Shown: positions 54,110 to 62,770, counted from the first letter of the stretch. The stretch is 64,000 nucleotides of DNA from CALSPH01 sp041690035 (GCA_041690035.1 JBDNFC010000016.1:124001-188000), one strand, 5' to 3'. The notes: generated from the sequence alone by a model not told the origin. Made by a program: numbers and translations.

Positions 54110-55207
54110 ATGAAAAAGTGGTTTACATTTACAATTTATGATAGGTATATACTAAAGAAATTTATGTATACTTTTTTTGTAATGCTTTCACTTTTTACTT
54201 TAATAATAGTTGTCTTTGATTTTGCCGAAAAGCTGGAAGATTTTACAAGAAAAAGTGTGCCTTTCAAACTTATTGTTTTTGGTTATTACTTTAATTTTAT
54301 TCCCACAATTCTTAATGCATTTAGCGCAATATTTGTTTTTTTAGCAGTTATTTTTTTTACTTCAAAATTAGCAGAAAGAACAGAACTAGTTGCGGTATTA
54401 AGCAGTGGTGTAAGCTATTTAAGAATGGCAAAACCATATATTATTGGTGCTATATTTTTAATGATTTTTACCTATTTGCTAAATAGTTGGATAATACCCA
54501 TTTCTGATAAAAAAAGAGTGGCTTTTGAAACTAAATGGATTAGAGAAACAAATAAAGAATATAAAACAGACGTGCATAGACAGATTCAACCCAATCAGTT
54601 TTTATATTTTAGTAATTTTAATCATATAGATTCTACTGGAAATAATGTGGTGATAGAAAATTTTGATAGCCTAAAAATGACATCTAGGTTATATGCAAAT
54701 GCTATAAGGCCCTCAAAAGTAAAAGGTAAGTGGGAGTTGCTAAATGTGGTGCATAAAACTTTTCATAAAGATGGTGCGCAAACCATTGTGAAATATAATA
54801 GTTTAGATACGGTTATTAAATTTAATCCGCAGGATTTTTTTAGACGACAAGAAGATGTAAATAGTTTTAATAATAAAGAACTTCGTGCCCATATCAAAGC
54901 TGAATCTGATCGTGGGGCAGAAGATATTAATTTTTATATCACAGAAAAACATAGGCGATATGCGAGTCCATTCGCTGTATTGTTATTAACCTTAGTAGGT
55001 TTTGCTGTTTCTGCACGAAAGAGTAGAGGAGGCATTGGTGTGCATTTAGGAAAAGGAATTTTACTAAGCTTCCTTTATTTATTTTTGCTAAAAACTTTTA
55101 TTACTTATGGCATTCAAGGCACTTTACACCCAATGCTTGCCGCATGGATTCCTAATTTAGTTTTTGCTTTTGTGGCAGCTAAGTTGATGGTAAGTGCGCC
55201 TAAATAA
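54110..55207 (+). CDS. LptF/LptG-family permease (second paralogue, LptG-like)
   Basis: The 365-residue inner-membrane protein has the six-helix LptF/G layout with normal spacing. Helices lie near residues 15-37 (FMYTFFVMLSLFTLIIVVFDF), 50-75 and 95-115, a periplasmic domain spans about 120-270, and three helices lie at about 278-360. It probably pairs with the longer paralogue at 1037-2467 and LptB in the LPS exporter. The ATG is 7 nt after tgt, so it is likely on the same transcript. Which paralogue acts as F or G cannot be told. Confidence 0.88.
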   Translation: MKKWFTFTIYDRYILKKFMYTFFVMLSLFTLIIVVFDFAEKLEDFTRKSVPFKLIVFGYYFNFIPTILNAFSAIFVFLAVIFFTSKLAERTELVAVLSSGVSYLRMAKPYIIGAIFLMIFTYLLNSWIIPISDKKRVAFETKWIRETNKEYKTDVHRQIQPNQFLYFSNFNHIDSTGNNVVIENFDSLKMTSRLYANAIRPSKVKGKWELLNVVHKTFHKDGAQTIVKYNSLDTVIKFNPQDFFRRQEDVNSFNNKELRAHIKAESDRGAEDINFYITEKHRRYASPFAVLLLTLVGFAVSARKSRGGIGVHLGKGILLSFLYLFLLKTFITYGIQGTLHPMLAAWIPNLVFAFVAAKLMVSAPK

Positions 55208-55330
55208 GCTATGGGTTAATTATATCTTTAGTTTGTTTTTCTTTTTACAACAGTTTTTCTTTCAATTGATTAAAAACATGCATGATTTTAGATTTATTGG
55301 CTTTTATTTGTAGTATAAAATATTGCATGA

Positions 55331-56293
55331 ATGAATTTAGACTTGCTGCTTGAAAACTTAACAAATCCCGCATTACTCTTTTTTATTTTAGGCATTATAG
55401 CAGTGTATTTAAAAAGTGATTTAGAAATACCTGCAAACTCATCTAAATTCATTTCATTGTATTTGCTTTTTTCTATTGGTTTTAAAGGTGGTCAAGAATT
55501 ATCTCATGAGGTTTTTTCTCTAGAAATAGCATTTTCTATGCTTTTTGGTATTGGTATTTCTATGCTCATACCGCTTTATACTTTTTTTATTTTAAAAAGA
55601 CGACTTAGTATTTATGATGCAGGTGCTATTGCTGCTGCTTATGGATCTGTTAGCGCTGTAACATTTGTAACGGCAACTTCTTATTTAGAAATGCAGCAAC
55701 TAAGCTTGCACGGACACATGGTTGCTATAATGGCATTAATGGAGTCTCCGGCAATTATTATTGGATTGATTTTAGTATCTATCTATAATAAGTCAGGGTC
55801 TGTTTCACCTAATATTGCCAAGACTGTAAAACACTCTTTAACTAATGGTAGTGTTTTATTGATTTTGGGCAGCCTTTGCATTGGTTTTATAGCCAATGCC
55901 AAACAGGCAGAAGGTATCAAGCCTTTTACCAATGATTTGTTTAAAGGATTTTTAGCAATCTTTTTACTAGATATGGGTATTTCTAGTGGTAAAAAATTAA
56001 AAGCATTTTTTCAGTTTGGTTGGTTTCCTTTTTTGTTTGCACTGATTATCCCTTTGGTCAATGGGATATTATTTGCGTTGCTAAGCGGTTTGATCACGGC
56101 AGATATTACCAATAGGTTTATGTTTGCTATTTTAGCTGCTAGTGCATCTTATATTGCTGTTCCTGCTGCAATGAAAAATGCTATTCCGCAAGCTAATCCG
56201 GGGCTTTATTTGCCAATGGCGCTAGCAGTTACTTTTCCCGTAAATATTACTTTTGGAATGCCAATTTATTTCTATATTGTGCAACACTACTAA
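55331..56293 (+). CDS. SbtA-like sodium-dependent bicarbonate transporter family protein
   Basis: This 320-residue membrane protein has about ten helices: LLFFILGIIAVYL, LYLLFSIGFKGG, FSMLFGIGISMLIPLYTFFI, the AAAYGSVSAVTFVTATSYLE re-entrant region, LGSLCIGFIANAK, and a C-terminal ILAASASYIAVPAAMKNAIP. The two matching broken-helix regions fit the inverted-repeat fold of the SbtA/DUF897 family, whose cyanobacterial members import bicarbonate with Na+. Bacteroidota homologues have no demonstrated substrate. It stands alone after a 120-bp gap; the TPR gene converges on its end. Confidence 0.82.
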   Translation: MNLDLLLENLTNPALLFFILGIIAVYLKSDLEIPANSSKFISLYLLFSIGFKGGQELSHEVFSLEIAFSMLFGIGISMLIPLYTFFILKRRLSIYDAGAIAAAYGSVSAVTFVTATSYLEMQQLSLHGHMVAIMALMESPAIIIGLILVSIYNKSGSVSPNIAKTVKHSLTNGSVLLILGSLCIGFIANAKQAEGIKPFTNDLFKGFLAIFLLDMGISSGKKLKAFFQFGWFPFLFALIIPLVNGILFALLSGLITADITNRFMFAILAASASYIAVPAAMKNAIPQANPGLYLPMALAVTFPVNITFGMPIYFYIVQHY

Positions 56294-56321
56294 ACAATAA
56301 TAATAATTAATCAAAAGAAAC

Positions 56322-57386
56322 TTAGTTATTATCATTGCATAATTTAGCAGCATAAGCAGGTGCTTCAGTATTACCTAATTGCCCAGATTTTTCAAAATCT
56401 GCGCAAGCTGCTTCTGCATAGCCTAAGTTATTATTTATTACTGCACGAATAAAAAAGCTGTTTGCGCTGTCTTTATACTTTAAATCTATCAATTTATTGA
56501 TTGCTTCCAAAGCTTCAGGATATCTTTTTGCTTGTAAAAGGTAAAAAGCTTTATCATACATAAAGCCTTTGTTCATAGGTTCATAGTCTAAGGCTTTCTC
56601 CATTGCTTCTACCGCATCATTAATTAATCCAATCTGAAATTTCGCCTCTGCTTTTGCATCTAATATTGCAGTGTTGTGTGGTTGATATTTTAATAATTTA
56701 TCATAACTTTGGCAAGCGTCAGGAAATTTGCGCATGTCAAAAAGTAAATTGCCCTTGAGCTCATAATACTTGTATTGAAAAGGCCTTATATTGATAGCAG
56801 AGTCTATATAAATAATTGCTTTCTCTTGTTGATCACTCATTTTATAGCAGAAAAATAGCGCTAGATATGCCTCATCGTTAGTTTTTATTTGTTTAGTGTA
56901 TGCACTTATGTCATTGATGGCCAACAGGGGTTCTTTTTGTGCTAAATGCAATTTGCCCCTTGCTAATAATGCTTCTGCATCGTTTGGATATTGGGTTAGG
57001 TAGATGTTATAATCGCCAATGGCAAAAGCATCATTTCTCAATATTTGATTAACAAATGCACGGTTAAAATAGGCATCAATTAAGCTTGTATCTATGGTTA
57101 AGCACTTATTTAGATGAACCAATGCTTTGCCATAATTTTGTAAATTAATATGAGCTAATGCTAAATTGTAAAATAGCATAGCATTATTTGTTTGATAAAA
57201 AAGCACACTGTCATATTTTTTAATCGCATCATTATATAATCCTTTTTTCATAAAACTATCAGCTTCTTCAAACAACCTAAGCACAGTAAGCTGAGAATGG
57301 CCAGTTTTAGTGAATACGAGTATTACAATAAAAGTACATAATATTTTTTTTAAAATAAATGCGAAAGGGTTTTCTTTTTTGTTCAT
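56322..57386 (-). CDS. Secreted tetratricopeptide-repeat protein
   Basis: The 354-residue protein has a signal peptide (ILKKILCTFIVILVFTKTGHSQ) followed by about eight TPR helical hairpins (AMLFYNLALAHINLQNYGKA, AYFNRAFVNQILRNDAFAIG, ALLARGKLHLAQKEPLLAI, KYYELKGNLLFDMRKFPDA and so on). It probably acts as a protein-interaction scaffold in the periplasm or outer membrane. I chose the ATG at 57386; an open frame extends to a TTG at 57404, but that lies inside a perfect 18-bp palindrome. It is divergent from the MBL nuclease gene. Confidence 0.85.
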   Translation of the reverse strand: MNKKENPFAFILKKILCTFIVILVFTKTGHSQLTVLRLFEEADSFMKKGLYNDAIKKYDSVLFYQTNNAMLFYNLALAHINLQNYGKALVHLNKCLTIDTSLIDAYFNRAFVNQILRNDAFAIGDYNIYLTQYPNDAEALLARGKLHLAQKEPLLAINDISAYTKQIKTNDEAYLALFFCYKMSDQQEKAIIYIDSAINIRPFQYKYYELKGNLLFDMRKFPDACQSYDKLLKYQPHNTAILDAKAEAKFQIGLINDAVEAMEKALDYEPMNKGFMYDKAFYLLQAKRYPEALEAINKLIDLKYKDSANSFFIRAVINNNLGYAEAACADFEKSGQLGNTEAPAYAAKLCNDNN

Positions 57387-57392
57387 TAATAT

Positions 57393-57410
57393 CAATCTTT
57401 GCAAAGATTG
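57393..57410. promoter_or_regulatory. Perfect 18-bp palindrome between divergent genes
   Basis: CAATCTTTGCAAAGATTG is fully self-complementary with no spacer. It lies 7 bp before the TPR gene's ATG and 39 bp before the MBL gene's ATG, and each arm contains CTTTG resembling a half -7 element on either strand. Confidence 0.45.
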
Positions 57411-57448
57411 TTAATTACTAAAATCATACCAAATTAAAATACAAACTT

Positions 57449-58858
57449 ATGACTACTAGCGTTCAGTTTTTTGGAGCAGCACAAATGGTAACAGGCTCAA
57501 AACATTTAATTACTACCCATCTTGGAAAGAAAATATTATTAGACTGTGGTCTTTTTCAAGGTGTAGGAAAAGAGAGTGAAGCACTCAATCAATTGTGGGG
57601 TTTTGACCCATCTAGCATAGATTATGTTATCCTCTCTCATGCCCATATAGACCATACTGGCTTGCTGCCAAAATTGGTAAAAGATGGCTTTGTTGGTAAG
57701 ATATTTAGCAATGATGCTACCCATGATTTATGCGAAATTATGCTTGCAGATGCTGCACATATTCAGTCATCAGATGTAAAATTTGTTAATAAGTATCGCG
57801 CCAAAAAAGGCAAATTGCCGATTGTTCCGCTTTTTGATATCGAAGATGTAGAAAATACATTAACAAAGTTTATAGAAGTACCGATGAAAAAATGGTACGA
57901 AATTGACCCTGAGATTTCTGTACTTCTAACCGATACGGCTCATATATTAGGCAGTGCAGCCATTAATTTAAAAATTAGAGATGGAAATAGTTTTAAAAAT
58001 ATTGCCTATACAGGCGATATTGGCCGTCCCGAAGATAAAATTTTATTTGGGCCATCAGCTTTTCCGCAAGCAGATTATATTATTTGTGAATCAACCTATG
58101 GCAATAGGCTGCATCCACCAAAAGAAGCTGTTGAAGAAAAGTTATTAAAAATTGTTAAATCTACCTGTGTAGAAAAGAAGGGTAAATTAATTATTCCAGC
58201 CTTTAGCATAGATAGAACTCAAGAGTTGGTTTATGCGCTAGATCGGCTATCGCATGAAGGAAAATTGCCCGAAATTAAAGTTTATGTTGATAGCCCATTG
58301 TCATCCAAAGCTACCGCAGTGATGAATAGACATAGAGATTATTTTAATAAAGATATTTTAAATTATATTTCTAAAGATGGCGATCCATTTAGTTTTCCTA
58401 ATTTGATTTACACTGGAAGTGTAGAAGATTCTAAAGCTATAAATGAGCTAAATGAGTCCTGTATAATTATCTCAGCAAGTGGCATGGCAGAAGCTGGAAG
58501 GATAAAACACCATATTAAGAATAATATTCAAGATTCTAAAAATACAGTGCTCTTGGTTGGGTATGCAACACCTAGCAGCTTGGCAGGGCAGCTAAAGGCA
58601 GGCTATGAAACTGTTAAAATATTTTGGGATGAATATCCTGTAAAATGCGAAGTTGCAGTGATGGATAATTTTAGTGCACATGCTGACTATGATGAAATGA
58701 TTGATTTTTTGGCTTGTCAAAATCCTAGTGCTGTAAAAAAAATGATTTTGGTGCATGGCGATTATGAAGTTCAACAAGATTTTGCATTAAAACTAAATGA
58801 AAAAGGTTTTATGAATATTGATATACCAGAACTTGGACAAGAAATTATTCTAAACTAG
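57449..58858 (+). CDS. Metallo-beta-lactamase fold RNA exonuclease/endonuclease (beta-CASP)
   Basis: This 469-residue protein has an MBL core with the zinc motif SHAHIDHTG (His64, His66, Asp68, His69), an inserted beta-CASP domain (about 170-370, with LIIPAFSIDRTQELVYAL) and a C-terminal RMMBL region DNFSAHADYDEMIDFL followed by HGDYE. It belongs to the CPSF73/YSH1-like bacterial MBL RNase group that acts on RNA ends. The length is typical. The ATG starts 39 bp after an 18-bp palindrome. A queuosine precursor transporter gene follows 3 nt later. Confidence 0.9.
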   Translation: MTTSVQFFGAAQMVTGSKHLITTHLGKKILLDCGLFQGVGKESEALNQLWGFDPSSIDYVILSHAHIDHTGLLPKLVKDGFVGKIFSNDATHDLCEIMLADAAHIQSSDVKFVNKYRAKKGKLPIVPLFDIEDVENTLTKFIEVPMKKWYEIDPEISVLLTDTAHILGSAAINLKIRDGNSFKNIAYTGDIGRPEDKILFGPSAFPQADYIICESTYGNRLHPPKEAVEEKLLKIVKSTCVEKKGKLIIPAFSIDRTQELVYALDRLSHEGKLPEIKVYVDSPLSSKATAVMNRHRDYFNKDILNYISKDGDPFSFPNLIYTGSVEDSKAINELNESCIIISASGMAEAGRIKHHIKNNIQDSKNTVLLVGYATPSSLAGQLKAGYETVKIFWDEYPVKCEVAVMDNFSAHADYDEMIDFLACQNPSAVKKMILVHGDYEVQQDFALKLNEKGFMNIDIPELGQEIILN

Positions 58859-58861
58859 CAA

Positions 58862-59623
58862 ATGGAGGATAAGGGCAATAAGCTTTTTGTTATTTTAGCT
58901 TCTATTTTTCTTTGCAATGCACTATTAGCAGAGTTTATTGGTGTAAAAATTTTCTCCCTAGAACAAACTCTTGGGTTTCAATCTTTAGACCATCTCAGCT
59001 GGTGGAAATTACCTTCATTTAACCTTACCGCAGGTGTCTTACTCTGGCCTGTTGTGTTTATTCTTACAGATATTATTAATGAATATTATGGTCAAAAAGG
59101 CATAAGGTTTTTGAGCTACCTTACTGTGGTGCTTATTATTTTTGCTTTTTTAGTGATTAATTTAGCCATCTACCTAAATCCAGCAGATTTTTGGACATCT
59201 TCTGGTAAATATGTTCAGAATATGCAATTGGCATACAAAGCAATTTTTGGACAAGGTGCTTGGATAATTGCAGGTTCTGTAATTGCTTTTCTAATAGGAC
59301 AGCTCTTAGATGTAAAGGTTTTTCATGGTATAAAATTAATTACAGGCGAAAAAAAATTATGGCTCAGGGCTACAGGTTCTACCTTGGTTTCTCAGCTTAT
59401 TGACAGTTTTGTAGTGCTTTTTATTGCATTCTATCTTTCAGGAACGTTTACCTTTACAAGAGTGCTAGAAATTGGTTTGGTAAATTATATCTACAAATTT
59501 GTAGTTGCCATAATTCTCACCCCGCTTTTATACATTATCCATAATTTAATAGATAATTACTTGGGAAAAAATATTGCTGCAGAAATGATAGCCAAGGCCA
59601 AACAAAATAAAATTATGCTGTAA
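58862..59623 (+). CDS. Queuosine precursor transporter (YhhQ/VUT family)
   Basis: The 253-residue membrane protein has about six helices: LFVILASIFLCNALLAEF, FNLTAGVLLWPVVFILTDII, FLSYLTVVLIIFAFLVINLA, and two with the family-conserved LTDIINEYYGQK and GSTLVSQLIDSFVVLFIAFY. YhhQ members import preQ0/preQ1 for queuosine synthesis. This fits the presence of tgt in the same window, about 6 kb upstream. It is encoded between an MBL nuclease (3 nt before) and mnmD (1-bp overlap), so the three are probably cotranscribed. Confidence 0.9.
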   Translation: MEDKGNKLFVILASIFLCNALLAEFIGVKIFSLEQTLGFQSLDHLSWWKLPSFNLTAGVLLWPVVFILTDIINEYYGQKGIRFLSYLTVVLIIFAFLVINLAIYLNPADFWTSSGKYVQNMQLAYKAIFGQGAWIIAGSVIAFLIGQLLDVKVFHGIKLITGEKKLWLRATGSTLVSQLIDSFVVLFIAFYLSGTFTFTRVLEIGLVNYIYKFVVAIILTPLLYIIHNLIDNYLGKNIAAEMIAKAKQNKIML

Positions 59624-60267
59624 TGGAAATAATACCTACTAAAGATGGTAGTTTTACCCTTTATAACAGTTTGATAAATGAGAACTACCATTCAACTTTT
59701 GGGGCTAGACAAGAGTCTATGCATGTTTTTATAGCGAATGGGCTAAATAAATGTGCTGGTAAAGATGTAGCTATTTTAGAAGTTGGATTAGGTACAGGTT
59801 TTAATGCTATGCTCACTTATCAAAATGCAGCAGGAAGAAATATCCAATATACTGGACTAGAGCCATTTCCTGTTGCTTTGCCTCAATTAAAAAAGTATAT
59901 TGCTATGAATGCAAGTCAATCTGAATTGCCAATATGGCAAAAATTAATGATTGATTTGGAAAATAATCAGGTTATCAGTGCTAGTTTTATCTTTAATAAG
60001 CTAGCTTTAAGTATTCAGAATTTTGAGTCCAATTACATGTTTGATATTGTATATTTTGATGCATTTGCACCTGATAAACAAGCTGAAATGTGGCAAATTG
60101 ATGTTTTTGAACATTTATATAAACTGTTAAAAATAGGTGGTATTTTAGTGAGTTATTGTGCAAAAGGAGCGTTTAAAAGAAATCTAAAAGAAGTTGGTTT
60201 TAAAGTGATGGCATTGCCTGGTCCTCCTGGAAAGCGCGAAATGACATTTGCACAAAAAATAATTTAG
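59623..60267 (+). CDS. mnmD: tRNA 5-methylaminomethyl-2-thiouridine methyltransferase MnmD
   Basis: The 214-residue SAM-dependent methyltransferase corresponds to the methylating half of MnmC. It has ILEVGLGTGFNAMLTYQ (SAM motif I), the YTGLEPFPVALPQL segment, VYFDAFAPDKQAEMW (the DAFxP motif) and LPGPPGKREMTFAQK at the C-terminus, all typical of MnmD. It converts nm5(s2)U34 to mnm5(s2)U34 in tRNA. The oxidase half is not fused; an MnmC-oxidase-like FAD protein lies at 8199-9161. Its start overlaps the stop of the queuosine transporter gene by 1 bp. Confidence 0.92.
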   Translation: MEIIPTKDGSFTLYNSLINENYHSTFGARQESMHVFIANGLNKCAGKDVAILEVGLGTGFNAMLTYQNAAGRNIQYTGLEPFPVALPQLKKYIAMNASQSELPIWQKLMIDLENNQVISASFIFNKLALSIQNFESNYMFDIVYFDAFAPDKQAEMWQIDVFEHLYKLLKIGGILVSYCAKGAFKRNLKEVGFKVMALPGPPGKREMTFAQKII

Positions 60268-60358
60268 CTTGATTTCTAATTTTTTTTTGAGTGTCTAATG
60301 CTTTTGCTTGGCCATAGACCAAATAAAAACTTATAATGTCCTAAATAATGGTTAGAGC

Positions 60359-61189
60359 TTAAAAATCAAAAGAAAATCCAGTAGCACTCGGCTGCACTAC
60401 CATTACCGCTACTTTTTCACTTTTATTTACTATATGCTGGGCATGGCTACCTATTACAAAATCAAAAATATTTCCTTCCGCTTGTGTCATAATCAAAATA
60501 AGATCCGCATCTATTTCATGTGCATACACAATTGTGTCTTCAAAGAGTTTTCCTGGGTATGTTTTATTGTCAAGCTTGTGCAATAAGTAATTTACTCCAT
60601 TTAATTTTAGTTTATTGGTAATTTGATTTAAGCTTGCTTTAATGTTATTTTCAAAATATTCATCATTTTCTTTTTCAAAAATAATATGAATGATGCTATC
60701 AAATTTTTTTGCTAAATGTATTGCCCAATCTACTTTTTGCCTTGATTCAATTGTTAAATCTACTGGCATAACAATTTTTTTATACCCTTCCGAAATATTT
60801 TTTTCTTTAATTACTATTACAGGGACTGTTGCTGACTTTATTACCTTAGAGGCATTAGAGCCCATAAATAATTGCAGCCCAGATGAACCATTGCTGCCCA
60901 TCATTATACTATCATAATTGCCCACTTCCGCCACTTCATTTATTACATTAGCAATCTTGCCTTCTTTTACTAGTTTGTGTACGATAATGTCATGTTTTTT
61001 TGTAATATCATCTGCCAATTTGTCTAAATTTGGCAATTGTATTTCGCCATCTTCTACAATATGCAATAGCGTTATTTCATTTTTATATTTTTTTGCAATT
61101 TCAATTGCATGATCTAATGCGTTTAGGCTCATTTCTGAAAAGTCAATTGGTACTAAAATAGTATTGTTATTGTTTACTTTGCGGGTCAT
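60359..61189 (-). CDS. Universal stress protein with tandem UspA domains
   Basis: This 276-residue cytosolic protein has two UspA domains (about 10-145 and 155-270). The first has TILVPIDFSEMSLNALDHAI at its opening and the ATP-binding type loop MMGSNGSSGLQLFMGSNASKV with VPVIVIK. The second opens KIVMPVDLTIESRQKVDWAI, and its end loop IGSHAQHIVNKSEKVAVMVV lacks the full G-x2-G-x9-G-S/T pattern. Tandem UspA proteins are made in stationary phase or under stress; the ligand is likely ATP in domain 1. A TACCTTTG -7 element lies 24 nt upstream of its ATG. It is divergent from the antiporter gene. Confidence 0.88.
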   Translation of the reverse strand: MTRKVNNNNTILVPIDFSEMSLNALDHAIEIAKKYKNEITLLHIVEDGEIQLPNLDKLADDITKKHDIIVHKLVKEGKIANVINEVAEVGNYDSIMMGSNGSSGLQLFMGSNASKVIKSATVPVIVIKEKNISEGYKKIVMPVDLTIESRQKVDWAIHLAKKFDSIIHIIFEKENDEYFENNIKASLNQITNKLKLNGVNYLLHKLDNKTYPGKLFEDTIVYAHEIDADLILIMTQAEGNIFDFVIGSHAQHIVNKSEKVAVMVVQPSATGFSFDF

Positions 61190-61212
61190 TTTTTGTCTTT
61201 AATATGATGCGG

Positions 61213-61220
61213 CAAAGGTA
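61213..61220 (-). promoter_or_regulatory. -7 element (TACCTTTG) of the UspA gene
   Basis: On the reverse strand TACCTTTG matches TAnnTTTG and ends 24 nt before the ATG at 61189. Confidence 0.55.
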
Positions 61221-61297
61221 ATCTTTTATCCTAAAATATTTTAATCTTTTCTTTAAATCAATCGATTAATGTTGACTTATCTTGATTTAAGTTTAGC

Positions 61298-61305
61298 TAT
61301 CTTTG
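61298..61305 (+). promoter_or_regulatory. -7 element (TATCTTTG) of the antiporter gene
   Basis: TATCTTTG ends 7 nt before the ATG at 61312. Its TTG is in frame with the gene and can be mistaken for a start codon. A possible TTG -33 element is at 61272-61274. Confidence 0.55.
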
Positions 61306-61311
61306 CCCTCT

Positions 61312-62502
61312 ATGGATGTATATGTTGTTTTAACGATTGTTAGCATTTTGATTATGCTGTCATACTTATTGGATCTTATTGCTCATAAAATTAATGTGCC
61401 AAGCGTAATGTTATTGTTAGCCACTGGTATTGGTATAAGGCAAGTTGGTGATTATTTTAATTGGCAAGTATTTAATTTTGATACTATTATTCCTATTTTA
61501 GGAACTATGGGTTTGATATTAATCGTTTTTGAAGGTGCATTAGACTTAGAAATTAGCCGTAAAAAAATAAAATTAACAGCATGGGCATTTATTTCTGCAT
61601 TATGTATTTTGATATTTACCAATATTGTATTGGCTTATATTTTTCAACTTATTACAATAGAAAGTTTTTATAAATGCATGATAAATGCATTGCCTTTTTC
61701 TGTAATTAGCAGTGCTATTGCTATTCCTTCTGTTACCAAACTTAAAGAAGAGAGCAAAGAATTTATTATATTTGAAAGCTCCTTTTCAGATATATTAGGC
61801 ATTATTCTTTTTAATTTCTTAATTTCTAATTCACATCTTCAATTCAATTCTTTTTTAAAGCTAGGGGCAGACATGGTTTTATTAATTATTTTAGCAGGAG
61901 TTTGCAGTGTGATTTTAGTTTTTATATTAAGCAGATTAAAGCATAAAATTAAGTTTTTCTTAATCATTGCTATCCTAATATTTGTGTTCTCAATTGGCAA
62001 AGTTTTTCACTTGTCTACTTTGTTAATAATTTTAGTTTTCGGCTTATTGTTAAAAAATATTCATAAATTTAATTTTGGCTATTTTAATAAATATGTAAAA
62101 TATAGTAACTACCATTCTGATTTTAAAAGAATGCAACAAATAAGTTATGAGAGCGCATTTTTATTGAAAACATTTTTTTTCTTAATATTTGGCTACATTA
62201 TTGATATCAATGCTGTTTTTCAAAAAGAAATATTTATTAATGGAGGATTAATTTTTCTTGGCATTGTTTTTTGCAGGGTTGTTTTTTTATGGCTGTTTGG
62301 CGGTGGAAAAATTTTTCCAGAGGTTTTTATTAGTCCCCGTGGATTAATAACCGTTTTGCTATATTTTTTAATACCTGCAGAGATAAAATTACCAGAGGTA
62401 AATATGGCAATTCTTATGTTTGTAATACTTAGCACGAATATAACTATGATTTTGGGTATTTTAGGTTCAGGTAGAAAACCTAAAGTAGAAGAAATGGATT
62501 AG
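61312..62502 (+). CDS. Cation:proton antiporter (CPA1/NhaP type)
   Basis: The 396-residue membrane protein has about 11-12 helices: YVVLTIVSILIMLSYLLDLI, VPSVMLLLATGIGIRQ, LGTMGLILIVFEGALDLEIS, a middle region with FSVISSAIAIPSV and FIIFESSFSDILGIILFNFL (the conserved S-D pair region of the CPA fold), and a C-terminal LITVLLYFLIPAEI. It exchanges Na+ or K+ for H+ across the inner membrane. The in-frame TTG at 61303 sits in the promoter, so I use the ATG at 61312. It is a single gene between the UspA gene (divergent) and the tRNA. Confidence 0.85.
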   Translation: MDVYVVLTIVSILIMLSYLLDLIAHKINVPSVMLLLATGIGIRQVGDYFNWQVFNFDTIIPILGTMGLILIVFEGALDLEISRKKIKLTAWAFISALCILIFTNIVLAYIFQLITIESFYKCMINALPFSVISSAIAIPSVTKLKEESKEFIIFESSFSDILGIILFNFLISNSHLQFNSFLKLGADMVLLIILAGVCSVILVFILSRLKHKIKFFLIIAILIFVFSIGKVFHLSTLLIILVFGLLLKNIHKFNFGYFNKYVKYSNYHSDFKRMQQISYESAFLLKTFFFLIFGYIIDINAVFQKEIFINGGLIFLGIVFCRVVFLWLFGGGKIFPEVFISPRGLITVLLYFLIPAEIKLPEVNMAILMFVILSTNITMILGILGSGRKPKVEEMD

Positions 62503-62579
62503 GTGCCAATAAGCAAAAAATAAGACAACAACTATTTAGAATTATTATGATAAATAGTGTTATCACAACAAGAAAAAAG

Positions 62580-62654
62580 GGTGGAAGGCGGGGCTCGAAC
62601 CCGTGACCCTCGGTACCACAAACCGATGCTCTAACCAACTGAGCTACAACCACC
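62580..62654 (-). tRNA. tRNA-His (anticodon GTG)
   Basis: The reverse strand folds as a tRNA with D-arm AGCTCAGTTGGTTAGAGC, anticodon stem TCGGT/ACCGA around TTGTGGT (anticodon GTG, His) and T-loop TTCGAGC. The 5' end has the tRNA-His extra G(-1) facing C73. CCA is not encoded. The acceptor stem as written, GGTGGTTG with CTTCCACC, leaves two adjacent T-T mismatches, and the outer T-stem pair is A-C. A T run follows the 3' end. GUG anticodons are queuosine substrates. Confidence 0.93.
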
Positions 62655-62770
62655 ATTTTAAAATAGAAAATTAATTTTTATCACTTTATTTATTATTTTT
62701 AAGTTTTAAAAAATTAGGACTGCAAAATTAGAAATATTATTGGTAAAATTGCAATATAATTTTAAAAAAT

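Noticed and set aside
61303..61311. TTG start of the antiporter gene at 61303
   Set aside because: The TTG is part of the TATCTTTG -7 element; the ATG at 61312 fits the family's N-terminus.
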